In this document: in pieces, positions 24,437 to 35,739 of the stretch
How the letters are laid out: each line of letters starts with the position of its first letter
Numbering within the stretch: position 1 is the first letter of the stretch
Assembly (NCBI RefSeq): GCF_029407905.1
Contig: NC_073629.1
Span: forward strand, 54,386,301 to 54,450,300
DNA length: 64,000 bases
Source of the DNA: Bubalus kerabau
Lineage: Eukaryota > Chordata > Mammalia > Artiodactyla > Bovidae
Direction of reading: 5' to 3'
Notes under the pieces: model-generated
Told to the model about the DNA's origin: nothing
Seen by the model: only the letters and a program-made list of their open reading frames with translations
The model's database searches: none
Made by a program: the position numbers and the translations under genes

Positions 24437-24676
24437 TTTGATTTTTAAAATTTTTATTGTTATAACTTACACACAACTCACTTGCTTTTACTTGCACAAT
24501 TCAATGATTTTTGATATATTTACAGAATTGCCTACCATCACGACAGGCATAGAGGGTTTTTTTTTTTTTTTTTGGCCTGGCAGCGTGTGGGATCTTAGTT
24601 CCCTGACCAGGAATTGAACCTGTACTTCCTACATTGGAAGATTGGAATCTTAACCCCTGGACCTCCAGGAAGTTCC
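24437..24676 (-). mobile_element. Chimeric CHR-type SINE plus L1-like tail, 14-bp TSD
   Basis: A perfect direct repeat, taaccttcatttta, lies at 24423-24436 and 24677-24690 and encloses 240 bp. On the minus strand the insert starts with a CHR (tRNA-Glu-derived) SINE, about 24560-24676. It then has an A-run of about 16, followed by about 105 bp that resembles an L1 3' end with an AATAAA signal and an A-rich terminus at 24437. A single TSD around both parts implies that they were inserted together. Confidence 0.7.
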
Positions 24677-24690
24677 TAACCTTCATTTTA

Positions 24691-25090
24691 GTTAACACCA
24701 AATGAAATGAACTCAGTTTCCCTTCTGTCCTCATCAATAAGTTGATCCCAAACTAGTTTAAAAAAAATTATCTCTAAATTTACTGTGGGCAAGGCTGAGT
24801 ATTGTGAGCTCCTTTAGTGACATTATTTATACTGGGTCTGTGATGGGCATCACATCAGACCACTGCAAGCGTTGCTAGGGAAGCATTTGATAACAATGAC
24901 TACTTGTCCAAACTTTGCTCCCGGACTGTGGGAGTCCTGACTATGGACAACAGTTTGGGGCATCCCCAGATGCTTTTAAGGTGTTTGTTCACTCTGAATT
25001 TTATAGAAATCAACCATCAAAAGATTTGTTGAGAATGACAAACCTAACGTGAAATGAGAACTGTATCCAGTTAACTAAAAATCTGTTATA
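24691..25090. other. Unassigned sequence
   Basis: I see no gene or recognisable repeat. Confidence 0.35.
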
Positions 25091-28000
25091 TCAGATCAGA
25101 TCAGATCAGATCAGTCGCTCAGTCGTGTCCGACTCTTTGCGACCCCATGAATTGCAGCACGCCAGGCCTCCCTGTCCATCACCAACTCCCAGAGTTCACT
25201 CAGACTCACGTCCGTCGAGTCAGTGATGCCATCCAGCCATCTCATCCTCTGTCGTCCCCTTCTACTCCTGCCCCCAATCCCTCCCAGCATCAGAGTCTTT
25301 TCCAATGAGTCAACTCTTCACATGAGGTGGCCAAAGTACTGGAGTTTCAGCTTTAGCATCATTCCTTCCAAAGTAATCCCAGGGCTGATCTCCTTCAGAA
25401 TGGACTGGTTGGATCTCCTTGCAGTCCAAGGGACTCTCAAGAGTCTTCTCCAAAACCACAGTGCAAAAGCATCAATTCTTCAGCACTCAGCCTTCTTCAC
25501 AGTCCAACTCTCACATCCATACACGACCACAGGAAAAACCATAGCCTTGACTAGACGAACCTTTGTTGGCAAAGTAATGTCTCTGCTTTTGAACATGCTA
25601 TCTAGGTTGGTCATAACTTTCCTTCCAAGGAGTAAGCGTCTCTTAATTTCATGGCCGCAGTCACCATCTGCAGTGATTTTGGAGCCCAGAAAAATAAAGT
25701 CTGACACTGTTTCCACTGTTTCCCCATCTATTTCCCATGAAGTGATGGGACCGGATGCCATGATCTACGTTTTCTGAATGTTGAGCTTTAAGCCCACTTT
25801 TTCACTCTTCACTTTCACTTTCATCAAGAGGCTTTTGAGTTCCTCTTTACTTTCTGCCATAAGGGTGGTGTCATCTGCATATTTGAGGTTATTGATATTT
25901 CTCCTGGCAATCTTGATTCCAGCTTGTGTTTCTTCCAGTCCAGCATTTCTCATGATGTACTCTGCATAGAAGTTAAATAAGCAGGGTGACAATATACAGC
26001 CTTGACGTACTCCTTTTCCTATTTGGAACCAGTCTGTTGTTCCACGTCCAGTTCTAACTGTTGCTTCCTGACCTGCATACAAATTTCTCAAGAGGCAGAT
26101 CACGTGGTCTGGTATTCCCATCTCTTTCAGAATTTTCCACAGTTTATTGTGATCCACACAGTCAAAAGCTTTGGCATAGTCAATAAAGCAGAAATAGATG
26201 TTTTTCTGGAACTCTATTGCTTTTTCCATGATCCAGCAGATGTTGGCAATTTGATCTCTGGTTCCTCTTCCTTTTCTAAAACCAGCTTGAACATCTGGAA
26301 GTTCACGGTTCACATATTGCTGAAGCCTGACTTGGAGAATTTTGAGCATTACTTTACTAGCATGTGAGATGAGTGCAATTGTGAGGTAGTTTGAGCATTC
26401 TTTGGCATTGCCTTTCTTTGGGATTGGAATGAAAACTGCCCTTTTCCAGTCCTGTGGCCACTGCTGAGTTTTCCAAATTTGCTGGCATACTGAGTGCAGC
26501 ACTTTCACATCATAATCTTTCAGGATTTGGAATAGCTCAACTGGAATTCTATCACCTCCACTAGCTTTGTTGGTAGTGATGCTTTCTAAGGTCCACTTGA
26601 CTTCACATTCCAGGATGTCTGGCTCTAGGTCAGTGATCACACCATCGTGATTATCTGGGTCGTGAAGATCTTTTTTGTACAGTTCTTCTGTGTATTCTTG
26701 CCATCTCTTCTTAATATCTTCTGCTTCTGTTAGGTCCATACCATTTCTGTCCTTTATCGAGCTCATCTTTGCATGAAATGTTCCTTTGGTATCTCTGATT
26801 TTCTTGAAGAGATCTCTAGTCTTTCCCATTCTGTTGTTTTCCTCTATTTCTTTGCACTGATTGCTGAAGAAGGCTTTCTTATCTCTTCTTGCTGTTCTTT
26901 GGAACTCTGCATTCAGATGTTTATATCTTTCCTTTTCTCCTTTGCTTTTCCCTTCTCTTCTTTTCACAGCTATTTGTAAGGCCTCCCCAGACAGCCATTT
27001 TGCTTTTTTGCATTTCTTTTCCATGGGGCTGGTCTTGATCCCTGTCTCCTGTACAATGTCAGGAACCTCAGTCCATAGTTCATCAGGCACTCTATCTATC
27101 AGATCTAGGCCCTTAAATCTATTTCTCACTTTCACTGTATAATCATAAGGGATTTGATTTAGTTCATACCTGAATGGTCTTGTGGTTTTCCCTACTTTCT
27201 TCAATTTAAGTCTGAATTTGGCAATAAGGAGTCCATGATCTGAGCCACAGCCAGCTCCTGGTCTTATTTTTGCTGACTGTATAGAGCTTCTCCATCTTTG
27301 GCTGCAAAGAATCTAATCAATCTGATTTCGGTGTTGACCATCTGGTGATGTCCATGTATAGAGTCTTCTCTTGTGTTGTTGGAAGAGGGTGTTTGCTATG
27401 ACCAGTGCATTTTCTTGGCAAAACTCTAATAGTCTTTGCCCTGCTTCATTCCGTATTCCAAGGCCAAATTTGCCTGTTACTCCAGGTGTTTCTTGACTTC
27501 CTACTTTTGCATTCCAGTCCCCTATAATGAAAAGGACATCTTTTTTGGGTGTTAGTTCTAAAAGATCTTGTAGGTCTTCATAGAACTGTTCAACTTCAGC
27601 TTCTTCAGTGTTAGTGGTTGAGGCATAGACTTGGATTACTGTGATATTGAATGGTTTGCCTTGGAAACGAACAGAGATCATTCTGTCGTTTTTGAGATTG
27701 CATCCAAGTACTGCATTTCGGAGTCTCTTGTTGACCATGATGGCTACTCCATTTCTTCTGAGGGATTCCTGCCCACAGTAGTAGATATAATGGTCATCTG
27801 AGTTAAATTCACCCATTCCAGTCCATTTCAGTTCGCTGATTCCTAGAATGTCGACATTCACTCTTGCCATCTCTTGTTTGACCACTTCCAATTTGCCTTG
27901 ATTCATGGACCTGACATTCTAGGTTCCTATGCAATATTGCTCTTTACAGCATGGGACCTTGCTTCTATCACTAGTCACATCCACAGGTGGGTATTGTTTT

Positions 28001-28305
28001 TGCTTTGGCTCCATCCCTTCATTCTTTCTGGAGTTATTTCTCCACTGATCTCCAGTAGCATATTGGGCACCTACTGACCTGGGGAGTTTCTCTTTCAGTA
28101 TCCTATCATTTTGCTTTTTCATACTGTTCATGGGGTTCTCAAGGCAAGAATACTGAAGTGGTTTGCCATTCCCTTCTCCAGTGGACCACGTTCTGTCAGA
28201 TGTCTCCACCATGACCTGCCCATCTTGGGTTGCCCCACAGGCATGGCTTAGTTTTATTGAGTTAGACAAGGTTGTGGTCCTAGTGTGATTAGATTGACTA
28301 GTTAA
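25091..28305 (-). mobile_element. BovB LINE, full-length-like
   Basis: About 3.2 kb, minus strand, from the GATCA-repeat 3' tail (25091-25115) to a 5' end beyond gagttagacaaggttg. The 5' region carries a stretch similar to Bov-tA near 28138-28195, normal for BovB. This is the best-preserved mobile element in the window. Confidence 0.95.
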
Positions 28306-28308
28306 CAT
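25111..28308 (-). pseudogene. BovB endonuclease-RT ORF, five stops and no frameshift
   Basis: One continuous frame of about 1,066 codons. An N-terminal extension is followed by the AP-endonuclease (start near codon 130; ISELKW, FIIGDWNAKVGSQE and the SDH motif near codon 353) and the reverse transcriptase. RT motifs are FIDYAKAFDCVDHNKLWKI near codon 711, KGVRQGCILSPCLFNFYAEY, and KYADDTTLMAES near codon 808. The C-terminus ends at AKSRTRLSD with the natural stop at 25111-25113. Nonsense codons are TAG 27919-27921 (a Trp site), TAG 27313-27315 (a Tyr site), TAG 25765-25767 (a Lys site), and TGA 25480-25482 and 25318-25320 (both Arg CGA sites, typical of CpG decay). No indel breaks the frame. 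It is not expected to make an active enzyme. Confidence 0.92.
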
Positions 28309-28399
28309 TTAAATGTGATATCAACACAGTAAGCTTCAGTGGCATTAGGTACATTGTAACTTAAAGTGCCTACATCTTAGGGAACTAATGACAGCCTTC

Positions 28400-28608
28400 A
28401 TGCTGCTTGCCTGTGTGCTCAGTGGGACTCTTTGGGACACCACAGACTGTAGCCTGCCAGGCTTCTTTGTGCATAGGATTATCCTGGCAAAAATACTGAA
28501 GCAGGTTGCTGTTTCCTCCTCCAGAGGATGTTCCCGACCCAAGGATCGAAACTGCATCTCCTGCATTGGCAGGTGGATTCTTTACTACTGAGCCATCTGG
28601 GAAACCCC
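28400..28608 (-). mobile_element. Bov-tA SINE with 10-bp TSD
   Basis: Antisense, diverged Bov-tA flanked by gacagccttc at 28390-28399 and 28609-28618. Confidence 0.88.
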
Positions 28609-28618
28609 GACAGCCTTC

Positions 28619-29325
28619 CTCAGATGTGGCTAAAGAAATGACTTCATCTGAACTCAAAGGAGACTTCTTTCCCCACTCCTTCCCCCAAATGCTTATTCTG
28701 TATTGCTTACATAACCTCTCAGATGTCCTCTGCCATGTTCTATTGCAATGGCTCCTTCTGAATGCAAACTGTAGCTGATGTGGTCATTGTGCCCATTTTC
28801 CCCCAAGAGTTTACCTGTGGTGAAAGGCATGTCCAGGGCCTGAGGGCAGGAACCCAAAGGAAACAAAGATGGAGTGTTGCTGAGCTAAACAAGTAGCTAT
28901 GTGTCTTCTTTGTTCTTTCTCCTTGAACCATGAGAGCACACAGCTGCCTTGCTTGGGATACAGATGCTGTGGGACGGGGCTTGGGGCTATGGAAATAATA
29001 ACACCCAATGGGACTAAACCATCACTTGTCTTCCTTGCTACGCTCACTTCCTTCACTGCAGCAAAAACCATGGTCATCCTTCTCTCCCACCATTTCTGTC
29101 CAGTCACCTTACAGGCACATCACACTCTCACCTGACTTGCCAGAGAAAGAGAGGGTCTCTGTTGGGATGCACAGAGGAGTCCCAAGTTTTATAGTGACAT
29201 TACTCTGTCCTTCCTGCCCCAAACTCCTTCTGTTGATTATAGAGAGTTCTCAGTTCGCGGGTGCTCCTTCTTTCAGTTTTGCTCTCTGTAGAAATTGGCC
29301 CAGCTGCTATTTGGGGGATAGCATT
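28619..29325. other. Unassigned sequence
   Basis: No repeat recognised. Short overlapping frames on both strands (28811-29334) have no domains. No gene is called. Confidence 0.35.
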
Positions 29326-29336
29326 TCCCACTGAGG

Positions 29337-29558
29337 GGCTTCCCAGGGGGCCCTAGTGTTAAAGAATTTGTCTGCCAATGCAGGAGACATTGGAGACATG
29401 GGTTCGATCTCTGAGTCAGAAAGATACCCTGGAGGAGGAAATGACAACCCCATCCAGTGTTCTTGCCTGGAAAATCCCATGAACAGAGGAGCTTTGTGGG
29501 CTACAACCCATGGAGTCACACAGAGTCAGACACGATTGAGAGACTGAGCACACACTTC
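29337..29558 (+). mobile_element. Bov-tA SINE with 11-bp TSD
   Basis: Complete plus-strand SINE flanked by tcccactgagg at 29326-29336 and 29559-29569. Confidence 0.9.
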
Positions 29559-29569
29559 TCCCACTGAGG

Positions 29570-30208
29570 TCTGCATGGACTCTGTCCCTGTAGGCTGCAG
29601 GGTTGAGAGTGGTGTTAAGTCCCTAACTTTTTGGCAGGAAGGGAGAAGCTTTTAGATTGAGTATAAGCTAAAACAGGTTTCCCCCTCTCAACTGAGATCC
29701 TTGATACTTCCTGTGTTGCAATAACAACGACCCCTCCTCAGGATATGGGTTCTACAGTTTAACCCCTGCAGGCTCACTAGGGAGGTGGGGCTCAGAGAGT
29801 GGGAGTTCAAGTGCCACCCTTTCACGAAGGCTCCATCTGCAGAGCACTCCCTGTAATTTTCTTTCTGCTTCTGTAATCTCAGCGGGACAGAGGTGTCCCT
29901 ATTCCTCTTTGCACAGCCCTGTCTGTGCTCAGCACCTCCTGTGCCCTCTATAATTTCCCTCTTCCTTACAAAATGCAGGCTTCTCTCTCTGTATTTACAG
30001 CCATCTAATCAGCTGGTAATTTACTTTCAATCAGTGTCAGATTGTGTTTCTCAGATTTGTATCTCTTCATTTAGTGAGGCAATTATTGGCTTTCCTTTTT
30101 ACCATCATTTCACCTGTTAGCTGCCATGTTGTGCTGATTAATAATCCCTTTAGTATGAAGGTATAAACTATCAACTAAGGGAGCATTTATCAAAAGCTAG
30201 ACAAGACA
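29570..30208. other. Unassigned sequence
   Basis: I see no gene or recognisable repeat. Confidence 0.35.
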
Positions 30209-30425
30209 AGGCTTCTCAGGTGGTGCAGTGGTAAAGCATCTGCCTATCAATGAAGAAGATGCAAGAAATGCCGATTTGCTCCACTGGTCAGAAAGATGTC
30301 CTGGAGAAAGTAATGGTTACCCACTCCAGTATTCTTGCCTGGGAAATCCCATGGACAGAGGAACCTGGCTACAGTCCACAGGGTTGCAAAAGTTGGACAC
30401 GACTGAGTGACTGAACACACACACA
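30209..30425 (+). mobile_element. Bov-tA SINE
   Basis: Plus-strand SINE with an internal loss of about 12 bases near ggaacctggctacagtcc and a short (AC)n tail (30415-30424). Confidence 0.85.
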
Positions 30426-31159
30426 GACAACACTTACATCACAGGCAAGTTCAAATGCCAGAAAATGGAGTAGAGTCTTTCCCGCCCAGTCTTATGCTTA
30501 GTCTTAAATCTCTCAGTCATCAGTGTCATATCTAGATTTCTAGAAGCTTTCTATTATTTAACTCCAGCCAGGAATCATTTTCCTTACCTGGCTGCCTGTT
30601 AGGACCATCTTGAATGGTTAGAGGTGGGGGAAGGGTGGTGGGGCTGTGCCAAGGTGTTTTGTGCCGAAGACTTGAGCTACACGTGGTTATAGAGGCTGCT
30701 TGATAACATCTAAAAAACTGTAGGCCAATAACAGGAAATTATTTTTGTGGCTTGTGAAGGTGGTTAAGTCAAGCAGAATAGAAACTGGAGCAATGAAGAT
30801 AGCAGGTGAAGGCAGAGAGACTGAGGGAAATCACATCCACCTAGACCCTTTAAGTGCACCTTGGACGCTTCACTAGACAGGGGAAGTGTTCTTAAATGGC
30901 TGATGTTAGTAATCTGTTGGTCTGTCTTCTCTTCTGAGAAAGACTCTTCTAGTGGGACAGAATCACAGCTGGGAGCCCTTGACCCCTGCCTGTGCTCAAC
31001 ACTGTCTCCTTTGTCTGATGTATCCCCAAGGGCATTCTAGGATTTCTCTAGAGGGACTTACTGGCAGCCATCTGTTTGAAGCATGTAGATAGAGTGATGG
31101 ATAATAGGGGATCTGTTTCAAACTTTCCTGGCATGGTGGGCAAGCTGTTTTCCTTTACA
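30426..31159. other. Unassigned sequence
   Basis: I see no gene or recognisable repeat. Confidence 0.35.
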
Positions 31160-31305
31160 GGAAAAGTGGGAGAAAAGTATAGCTCCTGGAGGCAGACTAC
31201 ATGAGTTCAAGTCCCAGGGGCATCGCTTAGCTTTGTGATCCTGGACAGGGTTCTTAACCTTAACATACCTCAGTTTCCCCACATGGGAACTGAGAAGAAT
31301 CATTT
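31160..31305 (-). mobile_element. MIR SINE
   Basis: Antisense MIR order: ggcagactacatgagttcaa, cttagctttgtgatcctgg, ggttcttaacctt and acctcagtttccccacatgg. Confidence 0.6.
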
Positions 31306-31835
31306 GGGACACTCATTTGGGAGACCTGTCCTCAGAGCTTAGTGGCCCAGCCACCAGACCAGGGTCTGGAGTTAGGGGTCTTCCAGAAGGACTGGCAAGG
31401 GTGAAGAAATAGCAGACCCCTACCTAGATCTGTTTAAGGAAGGGGCACCTGGGAACACCAGGCAGCCGAGTAGCCCAGTGGGAGCACTAGATCCTCTCTG
31501 GGGTTAGCAGCGGATGTGAGTCTGTCCGTTCTCGGGTGTTGTGCTAAGGCCGTGGAGCCAGGGAGGAGAATAAACATCACAAAGTGAGTTAGGCCCTCCC
31601 TGCTACTCATGCCTCAGAATCACTTCTATGGCTTCATGAGAGTCAGACCTGAGACTCCACCTTGGAGTTACTGAGATGAACAAATCTTGAGGTCAGGCCT
31701 CAAGTTTGCAGCTCTTTCCTGGGCTGACCCCAGGCTCTGACAGGAGGAGCTAAAGTCAGCAAAGCCAGGGGAAATGAGGTGGAATTCACACTGGAATCAG
31801 CCTACAAACTCGCACGTCTTTGGACAGATTCTGAC
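31306..31835. other. Unassigned sequence
   Basis: Unique-looking, moderately GC-rich sequence. No gene supported. Confidence 0.35.
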
Positions 31836-32300
31836 TGTATTCATTTGCTAGGGCTGCTGTAACAAAGACCCACAAACAGGGTGACTTACACAATAGAAAT
31901 TTGTTGTCTCGCGGTTCTGGAGGCTAGAAGTCTAAGATCAAGATGTGGGCAGCTGTGGTTCTTCCTGAGGGCTTGGAGGAAGACCCTGTCCCATCCCTTT
32001 GTCTTGGATCTGGGGCTCTGCTCACAATCTGATGTTTACAGGCTTGCAATGCATTGCCCCATCTCCGCTTGCAAGTTCTCTTCGTGTTCTCTCTATGGTG
32101 TGTCTGTCTCTGGGTCCTAATTTCTCCTCTTTGTTAGAGATAAAGATACCATTATTATGGATTGTGACCTTAATTTAAATTGATTACCTCTATAAAGACC
32201 TTATCCCCCTACTCCCCACCAAAAAAAGGTTACATTCTGAGGTGCTAGGGGTTAAGGTTTTAACGCATCTTTTTGAGGGAAACTAATTCAACCCAAAATC
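31836..32300 (-). mobile_element. MLT1-type LTR (ERVL-MaLR)
   Basis: Antisense MLT1A-like LTR. It begins tgtattcatttgctagggct and continues with tggaggctagaagtctaaga and gttacattctgaggtgctag. It is an old solo LTR shared across placental mammals. Confidence 0.75.
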
Positions 32301-32654
32301 TTGACCAGGTGGGAACTGGATGATAAAGAGTAGAAGAGGAGTAGGAATCATCTGAAATACTTGGGAAGGACATCTGGGCTCCTTGACATGCTCTCAAAAC
32401 TCAAAATCACATTTGAAAATTTCTGGGGAAAAAAAAAGAAAAACTCACAGTATAATCAAGAGATCTGATCTGGATAGATAAGTAACGTTCAGAAAGAATT
32501 CTGGTAACAAAAGTGGAGGTAATCCTGAAGGAAGAAATTATTGTGTCTGCAAAGAGAGCTCTTTGGTAAGTTCATATCTTAAAGGGTTGTTGGCAGAGGA
32601 ATAAATAATCAAGAATCTAACCTGCAAAACAAAGCTGAAAGTGAAAGGCATCTT
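32301..32654. other. Unassigned sequence
   Basis: A-rich. I see no gene or clear repeat. Confidence 0.3.
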
Positions 32655-32868
32655 ACCAAAAAACCTTAGGTGATGCAGTGAACTTTGTTACATAGGTGTA
32701 GAGCAATGAGAACAAATGGTAAAGAGGTGATGGATGGTAACTTAACTTACTGTAGTCATTTCACTATATAGACATATATCCAATTATTGCATTGGGTGCC
32801 TTAAACTTCTACAATGTTCTATGGCATGTATTGCAATAAAACTGGAAAGAAAATAAAATGTAAATGAG
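32655..32868 (+). mobile_element. L1M 3' end
   Basis: The order gaggtgatggatggtaactt, cattgggtgccttaaac and gcaataaaactggaaagaaa resembles the plus-strand L1MA/MB 3' end with its AATAAA signal. Confidence 0.55.
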
Positions 32869-33149
32869 TAATTTAAAAATGAGAAAAATAGTGATTTCTG
32901 CCTTAAATAAATGATCTTTACTATTAAAAGTTCCAAATGTGGAAGAGACATTCCTTGGGGCAGAAGATATATGTCAACTGTTGATAATAGGCAGCTATTT
33001 TGTTTTGAGTTCTTTAATAGAAAGAATATATATCAAATTGTAAAGGCAGAAGAAAGATGGCTAAAGAGGAAGCATATCCAAATATAGATGAGCTGACAGA
33101 AAGAAATCACATAGTCTGCCTCAGATGAGTTCAGAAATTTACCCTAGAC

Positions 33150-33362
33150 CAGGAGTTGGCAAACTGTTTTCTGTAAAGGTGATATTTTAGGCTTTGTGGG
33201 CCATGTGGTCGTGGTTGCAGTTACTCAAGACTGCTTTTGTAGTGTGAAAGCAGCCACTGATAATTTGGAAATGAATAGGTGTGGTTGTGCTCTAATGAGA
33301 CTTTATTTATAAAAGCAGGCAGCTAGCCAGATTTAGGCTGGGCTGTAGTTTGTAGATCCCTG
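33150..33362. mobile_element. hAT-Charlie-type non-autonomous DNA transposon
   Basis: A 213-bp element with imperfect 16-bp terminal inverted repeats: caggagttggcaaact at 33150-33165 against the reverse complement of 33347-33362, with 11 of 16 matching. The inner part (ggctttgtgggccatgtggt, agactttatttataaaagca) is characteristic of this old hAT family. The 8-bp flanks match at 5 of 8 positions, as expected for a decayed TSD. Confidence 0.65.
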
Positions 33363-33454
33363 CACTAAAGTAATGACAACCCTGGAAAATGAAAAAAATC
33401 ACTGTAGGTCATCTTTGAGGAGAAGAGCTGAAAACAAAAAGGGGAGGTTTTTTT

Positions 33455-33897
33455 TTTTTAAGTATAATTGATTTACAGTGTTGTGTTAATTTCTGCTGCA
33501 CAGAAAAGTGACTCTCTTATACATATATACACATTCTGTTTCATATTCTTTCCCACTGCAGTTTATCACAAATACTAAATATGGTTTCTTGTGCTTTATA
33601 GTAGTACCTTGTTTATCCATTCTATATATAATAGTCTGCATCTGCTGATGCCAACCTCCCACTGCATCCCTCCTCCTCCCCTACTCTCCTTTGGCAACCA
33701 CATGCCTGTTCTCTATGTCTGTGAGTCTGCTTTTGTTTCATAGGTAGGTTCATTTGTGTCATATTTTAGGTTCCACATGTAAGTGATATCATATGGTATG
33801 CATCCTTCTCTTTCTGACTTACTTAGTCTGATAATCTCTAGCTCCATTCTGTAAATGGCATTATTTCATTCTTTTTTATGGCTGAATAATACTCTAT
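33455..33897 (-). mobile_element. L1 3' region, interrupted by BovB
   Basis: Antisense artiodactyl L1 from a T-run through acagtgttgtgttaatttct, gtagtaccttgtttatccat, gttccacatgtaagtgatat and gctgaataatactctattg. It is broken at 33897 by a BovB. A remnant resumes at about 34112 (attttgttgtatgtatat). Confidence 0.8.
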
Positions 33898-34111
33898 TGA
33901 TGCAAGCAGCTGACTTATTGGAAAAGACCCTGATGCTGGGAAATAGTGAAGGAAAAAAGAGAAGAGGGTGGAAGAGGATGAGATGTTTGGATAGCATCAC
34001 TGACTCAATGGACGTGAAGTTGGGCAAGCTCTGGGAGATAGTGAGGGAGAGGGAGACCTGGTGTGTCACAGTCCATGGGGTTGCAAAAAGTCAGACATAA
34101 CTTAGCGACAG
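33898..34111 (+). mobile_element. BovB LINE 3' end inside L1
   Basis: A 214-bp BovB 3' end, from gcagctgacttattggaaa to gcgacagaacaacaa, inserted into the L1 and therefore younger than it. Confidence 0.8.
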
Positions 34112-34199
34112 AACAACAATATTTTGTTGTATGTATATTTTATATGTATATGTAATATGCATTTATATTTTATATGTATATGTATATATATTAATATAG

Positions 34200-34402
34200 G
34201 GTTTTTCAGGTGGCACCAGTGGTAAATAATCCACCTGCCAATGCAAGGAACACAAGAGATGCGGGTTTGAACTCTGGGTCAGGAAGATCTCCTGGAGTAG
34301 GAAATGACAACCCACTCCAGTATTCTTCCCTGGAAAATTCCATGGACAAGAGGAGCCATGGGGTCGCAAAGAGTCAGATACCACTGAGTGACTGAGTAAA
34401 TG
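34200..34402 (+). mobile_element. Bov-tA SINE
   Basis: Plus-strand SINE with a deletion of about 15 bases before ccatggggtcgcaaagagtc. It lies beside a TATATG-rich stretch (34130-34195). Confidence 0.8.
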
Positions 34403-35089
34403 AGAGATCTGGACTTGAATTTCTGAAGTCCTTTTCAACTTGAAATTATGCTATCCCCAAAGAGCTGAAAGAATCTAGGGATGCGTAGCCTAAAGCAGGA
34501 AGTAACGAAAGGGAACAATGGGAGTTCTTTTTAATTATCCAAAGGACTGTCTTGAAGAAAAAGTATTAGATTTGCTCTGTAAGTCGGGTCAGAGGGAAGA
34601 CCACTTCTTAATGGTGAAATGGCTTCCAGGTGAGGCAGTGACCATTTAGCAGAAGTATGATACAGATTCTCCTCCAGCCTCTCTGAAAGTACTTGGCACA
34701 ATCGTACAAATGTGTGTGAGAATTGTATTAAAATTCCCATCATAAGCACTCACACAAACCCTTGGGAATTTCTCTAGACCTGCTCACCTCCAATTCACCT
34801 ACTCTTTATTTCTCCTCCACCAGCATCCCATGTATCTGCTCGTGTGGCTCTATGCCCTTTATTCTCTCTTTTGTTCCTGAGATTAGCAAGTTTATTTGGT
34901 GTTCCCTTTTCAGGCTGTGACTTTCTCTATCTGTCCTTTGGCCCTTCAGACCATAAGTCAGTAGGTACCATCACAAATGACCTTCCCAAACCAACAGAAT
35001 GGTGTATAGTGAAATTGCCATTGTCTGGCCCCCATCTGACATAGGAGGGAAGAAGAACACTGCAGGACTCCCTGTCAGCTGCATAGAAG
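34403..35089. other. Unassigned sequence
   Basis: I see no gene or named repeat. Confidence 0.35.
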
Positions 35090-35160
35090 CATCTGCACAG
35101 GGTGGAAGGTTGGACTTGATGGCCACTAATGTTCCCTTCTATGCCCAGATTCTACGACTT
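35090..35160 (+). mobile_element. CR1/L3-like LINE 3' end (tentative)
   Basis: The segment ggttggacttgatggccact followed by cccagattctacgac resembles the 3' end of CR1-clade LINEs. It is very short, so the call rests on one motif. Confidence 0.35.
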
Positions 35161-35739
35161 TCTCAATTATATTTGTCACTGTTCACAGGGCGGGCGACAA
35201 ATAGAAAGTTTAAAATGATTCTTTTCAATGGTAGTGCTTATCTAAGAATGCCACCATTCAATAAGCCACTTATAAGTATAGACGCTTCTCCTTGATTTTG
35301 TCTTTGAACTACCTGCGGCGGAGCACAGGCAGCTTTTGGAGCAGAGGAGACGAGCTGATGTTTCTTCATTTACCTTCTTTTGTCTGGGGTCCCATATGAA
35401 CAAAGGCAGCCTGTGAAGTACAGCCAGATGTAGAGAGGAAGAGGGAACCCACATTCATCATAGAACAATCCACTGCTGATGGCCCATGTGGCCAAACTTT
35501 GGCCTTTCGGCCCTCTGAGCATAACAAGATTCAATGCTGTTTGAAAAGTTTGCAGGGAGAAGAGTAGGGACATGGTTGTGTTGACCCCCAAATAAATCAA
35601 TTCCAGTGAAAAATAGCAGTAGACTAGGACCCTGACCCACAGATCCTGTGTAATGGCTCTTCCCCTTCACGGTGATCTGATTTCAAACAAACAAACAAAT
35701 ATGATCACATCGCTCCACCAATACTCTCCAAACGTCTTT
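35161..35739. other. Unassigned sequence
   Basis: No gene supported. A (CAAA)n stretch lies at about 35685-35700. Confidence 0.3.

Noticed and set aside
25779..27204. Reverse transcriptase frame as an active host or bacterial-type RT system
   Set aside because: The motifs, order and flanks are those of the BovB RTE element, with stops on both sides. There is no sign of a domesticated gene or a new defence-type system.
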